Below are positions 8,126-17,269 of a DNA stretch of 54,192 nucleotides, piece by piece. The translations under genes were made by a program, and so were the position numbers. The notes beneath the pieces were generated by a model. That model was not told the origin of the DNA and made no database searches. It was given only the letters and a program-made list of their open reading frames with translations. The stretch lies in assembly GCA_913056495.1 (NCBI GenBank), contig CAJXMO010000023.1:1-54192 (forward strand), written 5' to 3'. Origin of the DNA: an uncultured Alteromonadaceae bacterium. GTDB taxonomy: Bacteria > Pseudomonadota > Gammaproteobacteria > Enterobacterales > Alteromonadaceae. The number at the start of each line of letters is the position of its first letter. Within the stretch, counting starts at the first letter, position 1.

Positions 8126-9271
8126 TCAAGCGTCTCTGGGTAACCCTTTTTCCACAACCCGGACTAAGCGTTTGACTTGTTTGGTCTGGCTTGACTGATT
8201 ATTTTGTTGTTTCAGCGTTTGCTGCTTGATTGCCCACTCGATGTGGGTTTTTACCAGTTCTGATGATGAGCTTAGGGATTCAGATAAGGCATCAATAATG
8301 TTTTGATCATAATCAGCATTGCCCAGTCCAACCGCTAAATTTCGCTGCCAACGTTCAAAACCAATGCGTCGGATGGGAGAGCCCAGAGTTTTTTCCAGAA
8401 AAGTGGGTTCATCCCAGTGCCAAAGCGTGAGCAGATCTTCACTTAATAAACCATGACGTTCTTTAAAGTCAGCCTCTTGACTGAGCTCTGCATAACGGTT
8501 CCAGGGACAAGCTAGTTGGCAGTCATCACAGCCATAAATACGATTCCCTATCAGCGCCCGAAACTCGGCCGGAATTTCACCGTCAAGTTCTATGGTCAGA
8601 TATGAAATACAACGTCTGGCATCCACCTGATAAGGTTCAACTATGGCGGCTGTCGGACAGAGTGTCATACAGGCAACACAGCTGCCGCATTGCTCCTCAA
8701 CAGGCGCATCAATCGGTAATGGTAAATTGATCAGCAATTCACCCAGAAAAAACCAGCTGCCAGCTGCTTCATCCAATACGAGTGAGTGTTTACCCACCCA
8801 ACCTAAGCCTGCTTTTTCGGCCAATGGTCTTTCCAATATGGGAGCAGAGTCGACAAAAGGGCGAAAGCCCGTATTCAATTCAGTTTGCTGTTCAATTTTT
8901 TGGCCCAGCTGTTTGAGTTTATTTCGCACGACTTTATGGTAATCCCGGCCGACGGCATACCGACTGACATAGGCTTTTTGTGACTGAGACAGAGTGGATG
9001 CAAACTGAGCATGTTCAGGCAAATAATCCATTCTGACACAAATTGCGCGAACACTGCCTGGATGTAGTTCTTCAGGCCGAGCTCGCATCATGCCATGTCG
9101 CGCCATATAATCCATTGTTCCGTGATAACCTTTCTCTAACCACTGAGTTAACTCAGTTTCATGTGCCCTTAAATCCAGATCACTAATGCCAACCTGACTA
9201 AAACCCAGCTCTCGGCCCCAGTCTTTAATGTGTTTTGCTAGTTGGATTAATTGCGTCTGGTTTAATGACAT
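8126..9271 (-). CDS. queG: Epoxyqueuosine reductase
   Basis: A 381-residue cobalamin- and Fe-S-dependent enzyme that reduces epoxyqueuosine to queuosine at the wobble position of GUN-anticodon tRNAs. Two 4Fe-4S clusters are indicated by CGSCVACMTLCP (around 194-205) and CDDCQLACPWN (around 244-254), and the N-terminal SVRAICVRMDYLP region is typical. E. coli QueG is 379 residues. It is divergent from nnr, as in E. coli (yjeS/yjeF). Its cobalamin requirement fits the presence of a B12-riboswitch-controlled cobB in the same window. Confidence 0.94.
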   Translation of the reverse strand: MSLNQTQLIQLAKHIKDWGRELGFSQVGISDLDLRAHETELTQWLEKGYHGTMDYMARHGMMRARPEELHPGSVRAICVRMDYLPEHAQFASTLSQSQKAYVSRYAVGRDYHKVVRNKLKQLGQKIEQQTELNTGFRPFVDSAPILERPLAEKAGLGWVGKHSLVLDEAAGSWFFLGELLINLPLPIDAPVEEQCGSCVACMTLCPTAAIVEPYQVDARRCISYLTIELDGEIPAEFRALIGNRIYGCDDCQLACPWNRYAELSQEADFKERHGLLSEDLLTLWHWDEPTFLEKTLGSPIRRIGFERWQRNLAVGLGNADYDQNIIDALSESLSSSSELVKTHIEWAIKQQTLKQQNNQSSQTKQVKRLVRVVEKGLPRDA

Positions 9272-9383
9272 GAATAACCTTTAAAATTTAATAATTCTGA
9301 ATTGATTTTATCAGATTTTAGCGATTAACTGTTCTCATCGTTGAAAATCCGTATTATATAACGCATTAAACAGACGCAAATGA

Positions 9384-10907
9384 ATGAATAACATGAAGTT
9401 AGTAGAAAGCCGACAATTACCCAGCCAGGTTTATATGCCAGAACAGCTTCGTCAAAATGAAGCTTTAGCTGCAGAAAGAGCAGACATCAGCTTATATGAT
9501 TTAATGCGAAAAGCGGGGGCTGCTGTATTTGAGCTGGTCGAAAAGCATTTTGTTGCCCCGGCAACAATTTGTATTTTGGCAGGTAAAGGCAATAACGCAG
9601 GAGATGGCTTTGTCGTGGCTGAACTGGCTGCACAAGCTGGCTGGCAAGTAACAGTTGCAACCATGCCAGGCTGTGATAAATGGCAGGGCGATGCTGAGCA
9701 GGCGCGTCAGTCAGCTCTGAAGCACAATATTCAGTTATCTGAAGCTGCAGATTTGGCCATTGAGCAATATGACATAGTGATTGATGCAATATTAGGAACC
9801 GGTATCAATCAGCCGCTAAAGTCAGACTGGCAAAAAATAGTGCATAGTGTCAATAAATGTGCCAAACAGATTATTAGTATTGATATTCCAAGCGGATTGA
9901 ATGCCAAAACCGGTTGTATAATGGGCGCTTCAATTAAAGCTGAACACACTGTCACTTTTATTGGGTTAAAGTCTGGTTTATTGACCGCTGACGCGGCTGA
10001 TCAAGTGGGTTTGTTGCACTTTGCCGGGTTGGGTGTTGATCAATATTTTAATGAACAGAATCATGCCTATTACAGGTTAAGCCAGGCAAATGAATTAAAA
10101 GGGTATTTTGGCAAACGAAAACGTAATTCTCACAAAGGCGCATTTGGCCATATTCTGTGTATAGGCGGCGATAAAGGTATGTCTGGTGCAATCCGGTTAT
10201 CAGCAGAAGCGGCTTTAAGGGCAGGCGCCGGACTGGTTTCTGTTATTACGCACCCGGATAATGTGTTAGCTGTATCTATGACACGACCTGAATTAATGGT
10301 GTTAGGTGTTAATGGGATTAATCAGGACTTAAAAGATAAAGTGGCTGCCGCAGATGTTATTGTTATTGGCCCTGGACTAGGTAAAACCGGTTGGGCCAAT
10401 GGCCTAATGCAATTTATTATTGAGCAAGATACACCGAAAGTGATTGATGCCGATGGTCTTAACTGGCTGGCACAACATCCACTTAAACAGAAAAACTGGG
10501 TTTTAACCCCGCACCCAAAAGAAGCTAGCCGGTTAATTTCGCAAAGCCCTCATCATGTTCAACACGACAGATATGCTGCAGCAACAGAGTTACAAGCCTG
10601 TTATGGTGGCACTGTGGTATTAAAGGGGTGCGGTAGTTTGATCGCGACTAAAGAAGATATCTCGATTTGCAGACTGGGAAATCCCGGGTTAGCAACTGCT
10701 GGCAGCGGTGATGTTTTAGCTGGTATAATTGCCAGCTTAATTGGTCAGGGTTTTTCACCTGAGCTGGCGGCGGAACTTGGCGTCAATGTTCATGCGCTGG
10801 CAGCAGATCTAGCTGCTAAGTCCGGTGAAAGAGGCATGTTGGCAACAGACTTATTCCCTTTCATCCGTCAAGTTGTAAACCAAGCTGTAGAGTCTAAATA
10901 TGATTAA
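9384..10907 (+). CDS. nnr: Bifunctional NAD(P)HX epimerase / ADP-dependent dehydratase
   Basis: A 507-residue two-domain repair enzyme that restores hydrated NADH and NADPH. The N-terminal YjeF_N epimerase domain (about 15-215) has AGKGNNAGDGFVVAEL and IDIPSGLNAKTG. The C-terminal ribokinase-like dehydratase domain (about 230-500) has GGDKGMSGAIRLSAEAALR, LTPHPKEASRL and NPGLATAGSGDVLAG. The length is close to E. coli YjeF (515). It heads the nnr-tsaE-amiB-mutL-miaA-hfq-hflXKC series and overlaps tsaE by eight bases. ATG 9384 gives MNNMKLVESRQLP; the ATG at 9393 is an alternative. Confidence 0.95.
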   Translation: MNNMKLVESRQLPSQVYMPEQLRQNEALAAERADISLYDLMRKAGAAVFELVEKHFVAPATICILAGKGNNAGDGFVVAELAAQAGWQVTVATMPGCDKWQGDAEQARQSALKHNIQLSEAADLAIEQYDIVIDAILGTGINQPLKSDWQKIVHSVNKCAKQIISIDIPSGLNAKTGCIMGASIKAEHTVTFIGLKSGLLTADAADQVGLLHFAGLGVDQYFNEQNHAYYRLSQANELKGYFGKRKRNSHKGAFGHILCIGGDKGMSGAIRLSAEAALRAGAGLVSVITHPDNVLAVSMTRPELMVLGVNGINQDLKDKVAAADVIVIGPGLGKTGWANGLMQFIIEQDTPKVIDADGLNWLAQHPLKQKNWVLTPHPKEASRLISQSPHHVQHDRYAAATELQACYGGTVVLKGCGSLIATKEDISICRLGNPGLATAGSGDVLAGIIASLIGQGFSPELAAELGVNVHALAADLAAKSGERGMLATDLFPFIRQVVNQAVESKYD

Positions 10908-11355
10908 AAATATCCATTTACCGGGTCCGGAACAAACAGTTAAACTGGGCAAGCAGTTATCCAATGCAATTGAGCCGCCTTGCATTATTTATTTAGTTGG
11001 CGACTTGGGTGCCGGAAAAACCACGCTTTCACGTGGTATTATTCAGGGATTTGGCTTTAACGGCGCCGTTAAAAGTCCAACCTATACCTTGGTGGAACCA
11101 TATGAATTAGATAAGGTCAATATTTATCATTTTGACCTGTATCGTCTCGCTGATCCTGAAGAACTTGAGTATATTGGTATTCGTGAGTATTTTGATGATA
11201 ACAGTATTTGTATCATAGAATGGCCAGAAAAAGGCGCTCAATGGTTGGCAGAGCCAGATCTTGTGGTTAATATGATACATGATAATGAGCAGCGCCGGGT
11301 TGAATTACAGGCAAAAAGCTCAACCGGAGAATCAATTATTCAACAACTAAAATGA
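10900..11355 (+). CDS. tsaE: tRNA threonylcarbamoyladenosine biosynthesis ATPase TsaE
   Basis: A 151-residue P-loop ATPase that works with TsaB and TsaD in forming t6A37 on ANN-decoding tRNAs. Walker A GDLGAGKTT (around 34-42), switch SPTYTLVEPY, HFDLYRL and the IIEWPEKG motif are all present. It overlaps nnr by eight bases and amiB by four (ATGA), so the three are tightly coupled in translation. Confidence 0.95.
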   Translation: MIKNIHLPGPEQTVKLGKQLSNAIEPPCIIYLVGDLGAGKTTLSRGIIQGFGFNGAVKSPTYTLVEPYELDKVNIYHFDLYRLADPEELEYIGIREYFDDNSICIIEWPEKGAQWLAEPDLVVNMIHDNEQRRVELQAKSSTGESIIQQLK

Positions 11356-12686
11356 ACTGGATTAAATTGAAACGTAAATTTTTATGGTGTTTAGTCACGT
11401 TTATTCTGGCGTGTATCAACTTTAATGCTGTTGCTGGCAATAATATTAACGGCATTCGTATCTGGCCGTCACCTGATAGTACCCGGGTTGTTTTTGATCT
11501 GAAAAATAAGCCTGAATACAGCTATTTCTTTTTAGAAAATCCTCATCGTTTGGTTATAGATTTACGACAGTTTGAGCGCCAGTTTGATGTTTCAAAGTTA
11601 ACTAAAACCGGTGATTTAATTAAACGCATTCGTTACAGTCGACCCGAATATAAAAATTCAATTCGGGTTGTTTTAGATTTGAATAAGCAATTACAGGCCG
11701 GGCTATTTGCCTTGTCGCCAGTCGGCAACTATGGAAATCGGTTAGTAGTCGATTTAACCGATGCCAGTGCAGCTAAAGTCACAACTAAAAAACAGACCGA
11801 TAATTCAGGTAATCGCGATATCGTGATTGCGGTAGATGCTGGGCACGGCGGCGAAGATCCTGGCTCTATCGGTCCGAGCGGTTTGTATGAAAAAATAGTC
11901 ACTCACCAGATATCCCACAAGTTAGCTGCATTGATTAATAAACAGCAAGGTTTGTCTGCTGTATTAACCCGCTCTGGCGATTATTATATTGATGTCAATA
12001 AACGTTCCGTGATTGCCAGACAAAAAAAAGCCGATTTACTGATTTCTATTCATGCGGATGCGTTTACTAATTCGCAGCCCCGCGGCGGATCTGTATGGGT
12101 ATTATCACTGCGTCGTGCCAATACTGAAATAGGCCGCTGGCTTGAACAAAAAGAGCAGCATTCTGAATTATTGGGGGGGGCAGGCGATATTATTAAAGAC
12201 ACGCAAAATGAAAAATATTTGGCACAGGCACTGCTGGATATGTCGATGGATCATTCGATGTCGAGCAGCTATTTATTGAGTCAGGAAGTGGTTAAGCATA
12301 TGTCCGGTGTTACTCGAATGCATAAATCCCGACCTCAGGCGGCCAGTTTAGGGGTGTTAAAATCACCGGATATTCCTTCTATTTTGATTGAAACCGGTTT
12401 TATATCAAACCCGACCGAAGAGCGCTTATTAAGTCAACGTGAGCATCAATACAAATTAGCCAACGCGATATTAGGTGCCATTAAAAACTTTTATAAAAAA
12501 CACCCACCGGAAGGTACTCTGTACGCCAGTCTTTATCGTAACAAAGATCATATCGTCTCGCGTGGAGAATCATTATCTGTGATCGCCAAACGGTATGCGG
12601 TGACTATCTCTGCGCTTAAGCAGGCTAATAGCTTAAAGTCTGATGTATTACATATTGGTCAAACTCTGAAAATTCCTCAATCATAA
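11352..12686 (+). CDS. amiB: N-acetylmuramoyl-L-alanine amidase (AmiB-type) with LysM
   Basis: A 444-residue periplasmic cell-wall hydrolase that cleaves the amide bond between muramic acid and the peptide stem during daughter-cell separation. An N-terminal signal sequence (about 8-28) precedes an AMIN domain (about 33-125), the amidase_3 zinc domain (about 157-375; DAGHGGEDPG, SIHADAF, ETGFISNP) and a C-terminal LysM (about 398-443). AmiB enzymes are normally activated by EnvC with FtsEX. The start overlaps the tsaE stop codon. Odd feature: a run of eight G residues at 12173-12180 inside the catalytic domain. Confidence 0.94.
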   Translation: MNWIKLKRKFLWCLVTFILACINFNAVAGNNINGIRIWPSPDSTRVVFDLKNKPEYSYFFLENPHRLVIDLRQFERQFDVSKLTKTGDLIKRIRYSRPEYKNSIRVVLDLNKQLQAGLFALSPVGNYGNRLVVDLTDASAAKVTTKKQTDNSGNRDIVIAVDAGHGGEDPGSIGPSGLYEKIVTHQISHKLAALINKQQGLSAVLTRSGDYYIDVNKRSVIARQKKADLLISIHADAFTNSQPRGGSVWVLSLRRANTEIGRWLEQKEQHSELLGGAGDIIKDTQNEKYLAQALLDMSMDHSMSSSYLLSQEVVKHMSGVTRMHKSRPQAASLGVLKSPDIPSILIETGFISNPTEERLLSQREHQYKLANAILGAIKNFYKKHPPEGTLYASLYRNKDHIVSRGESLSVIAKRYAVTISALKQANSLKSDVLHIGQTLKIPQS

Positions 12687-14701
12687 TGACTATTCAAATT
12701 TTATCACCACAGCTTGCTAACCAAATAGCGGCAGGCGAAGTGGTAGAGCGCCCGGCATCTGTTGTTAAAGAATTAATCGAAAATAGTTTGGATGCAGGGG
12801 CGACTCAAATTGAGATTGAGATTGAAAAAGGCGGCAGCCAGATGATCCGAATTCGGGATAATGGCTGTGGTATTAATAAAGAAGAACTCGCTTTAGCCCT
12901 CAGCCGCCATGCAACTTCTAAAGTTTCCAGTTTAACGGATCTTGAGCAAATTATGAGTCTGGGGTTCCGTGGGGAAGCGCTGGCAAGTATCAGTTCAGTT
13001 TCTCGTTTAACGCTTACTTCAAAAACCGCAGAGCAGACACAAGCCTGGAGTGCTTTGGCTGAAGGGCGGGAGATGGATGTGAAAATTCAGCCCGCAGCAC
13101 ATCCGACAGGAAGCTGTGTTGAAGCTGCCGATCTCTTTTTTAATACACCTGCCCGTCGCCGTTTTTTACGAACAGATAAAACTGAATATTCGCATATAGA
13201 TGAAATCGTCAGGCGGGTGGCGTTAAGTCGTTTTGATGTTCAGATTAAACTGAGTCACAACGGTGCACTGCAGCGTCATTACCGGATTGCCCATAATGAA
13301 GCCGGGCAACACAGACGTATAGCCGCGATTTGCAGTAAACATTTCATTGAAAATGCAATAAGAATTGACGCTGATTACGATGGTATCAAAATGACGGGCT
13401 GGCTTGGATTACCTGTCACGGGTCGCAATCAGGCGGATATGCAGTATTGTTATATCAATGGCAGAATGATGCGTGATAAGTTAATTAATCATGCTATTCG
13501 TCAGGCTTACACAGATAAAATACCGTCTGATTTATATCCTGCCTATGTGCTCTATATAGAAATAGATCCCAAACAAGTTGACGTAAATGTGCATCCGGCT
13601 AAACATGAAGTCAGGTTTCATCAGGCGCGTCTAGTGCATGACTTTGTATTCCAGACTCTGCAAAAAAGCCTTGCTCAGAGCATTGATTCTATTATGTATG
13701 ATCAGCTAAATCAGGCAGAATCAGAAGCTGTTCACTCGTTTTCTGGTTTACCCGAAAAACAGCGGCAAGCCGACACATACCATCAGCCTAAAGGCTCGGC
13801 GGACAGTATTCAGCCTGCAACAATGCAATCCGCTCAATCTGGAAAAGGTAAAACCTACAGCCAGCCGACAACTAATGAGCAGACGATTAATCAAGGGCAT
13901 GGGTTTGGTAACCGCAATTATTCAGATGGGCAAGGTGCACGGTCACTTCTGGGAGAGTTGGGAGACGGCGCTAAAAAATTGTTTCCGGGTCAGCAGCATA
14001 AAACACCAATTCAGCATGAATTCAGCGCTAATATGCAGCCCAAGCAATCTAATTATCAAAACAATTTAGCTGAGCAGCTCCGTCAATATAAAAGTTTACT
14101 GAAGCCGGAAGTTGAAAATACCGACAATTTAAAAACAGCCAAGACGCCTGCACACTGGCAGCTATTAAAATCTATTTCGGGTCAGTTTATTTTAATGAGT
14201 CAGGCAGACGAACTATATCTGGTCAAAATGAATGAGCTTTATGCGGCTGCGATGACTGCAAAACTGGCGCTTAACTTTCGGCAGAATAAGCTTATAAGCC
14301 AACCTTTATTATTGCCGGTGGCGATTCGCCTGGAAGCTAATCAGGCAGAAAATTTAACGAATAAATGTGGAACTTTAACTAGATTAGGGATTCAAACTCA
14401 AATAAAACAGCAACATAGCTTAATTGTGCAAAAAGTACCAGCCATGTTGAGAGAGTTAAATATCGCCGATGTGATTGGTCACTGGTTAACATTTTATGAA
14501 TCTGTAGAGGAATCTCAGGCGTTTCCACAGCAAGCTGCTTTTTTATTATCTTTGGCCGCTTGTAACGGGCAGACACTTGAATTGGATAAAATCAGACCTA
14601 TATTTAACGAATGGAAACAATTTGATCCAAATGCCATGCAGCAATGGATAACAAAACATAGTAAAATGGTTGATTTATCTGAGCTAATTGGTAACTGGTA
14701 A
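12686..14701 (+). CDS. mutL: DNA mismatch repair protein MutL
   Basis: A 671-residue GHKL ATPase linking MutS to downstream excision. The N-terminal ATPase has ENSLDAGAT (32-40), IRDNGCGI, ATSKV and SLGFRGEALASI; the transducer domain contains DVNVHPAKHEVRF. A Gln/Ser-rich linker covers about 345-480. The C-terminal dimerisation domain lacks the DQHAxxExxxYE endonuclease motif, so it should act as an E. coli-type MutL that relies on MutH. The start ATG shares its A with the amiB stop codon, and the stop codon overlaps the miaA start. Confidence 0.96.
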   Translation: MTIQILSPQLANQIAAGEVVERPASVVKELIENSLDAGATQIEIEIEKGGSQMIRIRDNGCGINKEELALALSRHATSKVSSLTDLEQIMSLGFRGEALASISSVSRLTLTSKTAEQTQAWSALAEGREMDVKIQPAAHPTGSCVEAADLFFNTPARRRFLRTDKTEYSHIDEIVRRVALSRFDVQIKLSHNGALQRHYRIAHNEAGQHRRIAAICSKHFIENAIRIDADYDGIKMTGWLGLPVTGRNQADMQYCYINGRMMRDKLINHAIRQAYTDKIPSDLYPAYVLYIEIDPKQVDVNVHPAKHEVRFHQARLVHDFVFQTLQKSLAQSIDSIMYDQLNQAESEAVHSFSGLPEKQRQADTYHQPKGSADSIQPATMQSAQSGKGKTYSQPTTNEQTINQGHGFGNRNYSDGQGARSLLGELGDGAKKLFPGQQHKTPIQHEFSANMQPKQSNYQNNLAEQLRQYKSLLKPEVENTDNLKTAKTPAHWQLLKSISGQFILMSQADELYLVKMNELYAAAMTAKLALNFRQNKLISQPLLLPVAIRLEANQAENLTNKCGTLTRLGIQTQIKQQHSLIVQKVPAMLRELNIADVIGHWLTFYESVEESQAFPQQAAFLLSLAACNGQTLELDKIRPIFNEWKQFDPNAMQQWITKHSKMVDLSELIGNW

Positions 14702-15633
14702 TGGGCGATACACAAGCAATTTTTTTAATGGGGCCGACCGCATCAGGTAAGACTGCGCTGGCCATTGAGTTGTGTCAGCAATACCCATGTGAAATTATCA
14801 GCGTTGACTCAGCGCTTGTTTACAAAGGCATGGATATAGGTACGGCAAAACCAACAGCGGATGAATTGGCGATTGCACCGCATCATCTGATTGATTTTTT
14901 AGATCCGTCTAAAGCCTATTCTGCTGCCGATTTCAGACAAGATGCGCTAGCGTTAGTAGAGCAAATTCACGCAAATGGAAAAATACCACTCTTTGTGGGT
15001 GGAACCATGCTATATTTTAAAGCATTATTAGAGGGTTTATCGAATTTGCCAGCAGCGGATGCTAAAATTCGCCAGGAAATTGCGGCACAGGCTGAAAAAT
15101 ATGGGTGGGAGAGTTTACACCAAGAGCTGAGTCAGTATGATCCTGTATCGGCTGAAAGAATTCACCCTAATGATCCTCAGCGTATTAACCGTGCGGTTGA
15201 GGTGTATCGAATTTCAGGTAAAAGTTTAACTGAATTAACTCAGGATAAGGGGGACGCATTTCCTTACCGGGTGAAACAGTTTGCAATAGCACCGGCAGAT
15301 CGTGCCATTTTGCATGACAGAATAGAACAAAGGTTTATGCAGATGCTGGATGCTGGGTTTGAACAAGAAGTAAAAGAACTCTATAAACGAGGTGATCTGC
15401 ACCCGGATTTGCCATCTATAAGATGTGTTGGTTACAGACAAATGTGGGATTATCTCGATAATAAAATAGATTATCAGGAAATGGTTTATCGAGGGATAGT
15501 TGCAACAAGACAATTAGCTAAACGACAGTTAACCTGGCTACGAGGCTGGCAAGATGTTATTTGGCTTGATAGCTTACAGTCTGACTTGTTGCAAAAAACT
15601 ATTTCTGAGTTAAATTTAAATAGCGCTAGTTAA
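14701..15633 (+). CDS. miaA: tRNA dimethylallyltransferase
   Basis: A 310-residue enzyme that adds a dimethylallyl group to A37 of tRNAs reading UNN codons, including the tRNA-Phe encoded later in this window. P-loop GPTASGKT (11-18), DSALVYKGMDIGTAKP, HHLIDFLDP and the GGTMLYFKALLEGL segment are characteristic. It overlaps the mutL stop codon by one base and precedes hfq, as in E. coli. Confidence 0.96.
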   Translation: MGDTQAIFLMGPTASGKTALAIELCQQYPCEIISVDSALVYKGMDIGTAKPTADELAIAPHHLIDFLDPSKAYSAADFRQDALALVEQIHANGKIPLFVGGTMLYFKALLEGLSNLPAADAKIRQEIAAQAEKYGWESLHQELSQYDPVSAERIHPNDPQRINRAVEVYRISGKSLTELTQDKGDAFPYRVKQFAIAPADRAILHDRIEQRFMQMLDAGFEQEVKELYKRGDLHPDLPSIRCVGYRQMWDYLDNKIDYQEMVYRGIVATRQLAKRQLTWLRGWQDVIWLDSLQSDLLQKTISELNLNSAS

Positions 15634-15683
15634 TTAAAGCATTAGCTACTAAAATGCTTAATAAAAACAATAAGGAGCCGACT

Positions 15684-15941
15684 ATGGCCAAAGGACAATC
15701 ATTACAAGACCCTTTCTTAAATGCTTTACGCAGAGAAAGAATCCCTGTATCAATTTATTTGGTTAACGGGATCAAACTGCAAGGTCAAGTAGAGTCATTC
15801 GATCAATTTGTTATTTTGCTTAAGAATACGGTAAGCCAGATGGTATACAAGCACGCTATTTCTACGGTTGTGCCATCAAGACCGTTCCAAACAAACCCTA
15901 ATACGCAAACTAACTATAATCACGAGTCAGAAGGCGAATAA
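15684..15941 (+). CDS. hfq: RNA chaperone Hfq
   Basis: An 85-residue Sm-like hexameric RNA chaperone that pairs small RNAs with mRNAs. MAKGQSLQDPFLNALRRE and the Sm2 motif YKHAISTVVPSR are almost identical to E. coli Hfq; the C-terminal tail after residue 70 is short and polar. ATG 15684 follows TAAGGAG by a proper distance, and the in-frame ATG at 15654 lies before that ribosome binding site and is rejected. Confidence 0.98.
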   Translation: MAKGQSLQDPFLNALRRERIPVSIYLVNGIKLQGQVESFDQFVILLKNTVSQMVYKHAISTVVPSRPFQTNPNTQTNYNHESEGE

Positions 15942-15967
15942 ATTAATGTTAGAACGGAGATTATTGC

Positions 15968-17254
15968 TTGTTTGATAGATATAAAGCAGGTGAGCAAGCT
16001 GTACTCGTTCATGTTGATTTAGATGACGAAGTAGCCAGAGAAGATTTAGAAGAGCTTAAATTGTTAGTATCGTCAGCGGGGGTGAATACGCTCGCTGTGA
16101 TTACTGCATCCCGCGCTAAACCCGATCCTAAATTTTTTATCGGGACAGGCAAAGCTGAAGAAGTTCAGCAAGCGGTTAAAGCGCTAGAAGCTAATGTCGT
16201 TATTTTTAACCATGCATTAAGCCCATCTCAGGAAAAAAACCTAGAAGCCGTTTTTAAGTGTCGTGTTTTAGACAGGACAACTTTGATTCTGGATATATTT
16301 GCACAGCGCGCACGTACCCACGAGGGGAATTTGCAGGTAGAGCTTGCCCAGCTAAAACACATCTCAACACGACTGATCAGAGGCTGGACTCACCTTGAGC
16401 GTCAAAAAGGCGGGATTGGTTTGCGCGGTCCGGGTGAAACTCAACTTGAAACGGATCGTCGTTTAATTCGCGGGCGGATTAAAAATATCCAGCGCAGGCT
16501 CGAAAAGGTTGAAAAACAACGTGATCAGGGTCGCCGCTCTCGCCGACGTTCAGATATTCCCACGGTTTCCTTGGTTGGCTATACCAATGCGGGTAAATCG
16601 ACTTTGTTTAATCGGATTACCGAAGCCGATGTTTACGCAGCAGACCAATTATTCGCAACACTTGATCCAACGTTACGAAAAATAGAACTGGCAGATGTGG
16701 GCAATACTATACTGGCTGATACCGTTGGATTTATTCGTCATTTGCCGCATGATTTGGTGGCTGCCTTTAAAGCAACGCTGCAAGAAACCCGTGACGCCGA
16801 TCTTCAATTGCATGTTATTGACGTAGCGGATGAGCGTCGTGGCGAAAATATTGAAGCTGTGAATAAAGTGCTTGAAGAAATTGAAGCAGACGACGTTCCG
16901 CAAATTCTTGTTTATAATAAAATCGATCAGTTAGAAGACATTAATCCTCATATCGACCGGGACGAAGACGGTAATATTATCCGTGTCTGGTTGTCCGCTC
17001 AAACGGGTGAAGGCTGCGATTTGTTATTGCAGACATTGACTGAATGTTTAGCGCGTAAAATGATCGAAGTTAAGTTGTCGATTCCGCCATCGGAACAACA
17101 GTGGCGTGGTGTGTTTTTTGAATTAAATTGTATTGAAAACGAATCCTATAGTGATGAGGGGAATTGGTTAGTAGATGTTCGGTTACCAAATGATGACTGG
17201 AATCGATTGTTAAAAAACAACCAAGACCAATTGAACAAATTTATTATTGATTAA
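15968..17254 (+). CDS. hflX: Ribosome-associated GTPase HflX
   Basis: A 428-residue GTPase that rescues and splits stalled ribosomes under stress. The glycine-rich HflX domain contains GGIGLRGPGETQLETDRR, followed by the G domain with G1 GYTNAGKST (about 204-212), G3 DTVGF and G4 NKID. It starts with the rare codon TTG at 15968: this reproduces the conserved MFDRYxAGEQAVLVH N-terminus, and GGAG lies eight bases upstream. It sits between hfq and hflK as in E. coli. Confidence 0.96.
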   Translation: MFDRYKAGEQAVLVHVDLDDEVAREDLEELKLLVSSAGVNTLAVITASRAKPDPKFFIGTGKAEEVQQAVKALEANVVIFNHALSPSQEKNLEAVFKCRVLDRTTLILDIFAQRARTHEGNLQVELAQLKHISTRLIRGWTHLERQKGGIGLRGPGETQLETDRRLIRGRIKNIQRRLEKVEKQRDQGRRSRRRSDIPTVSLVGYTNAGKSTLFNRITEADVYAADQLFATLDPTLRKIELADVGNTILADTVGFIRHLPHDLVAAFKATLQETRDADLQLHVIDVADERRGENIEAVNKVLEEIEADDVPQILVYNKIDQLEDINPHIDRDEDGNIIRVWLSAQTGEGCDLLLQTLTECLARKMIEVKLSIPPSEQQWRGVFFELNCIENESYSDEGNWLVDVRLPNDDWNRLLKNNQDQLNKFIID

Positions 17255-17269
17255 TTATTGGAGTGTCTC

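Noticed and set aside
12686..14701. MutL as an endonuclease-type MutL
   Set aside because: The DQHAxxExxxYE motif is absent from the C-terminal domain.
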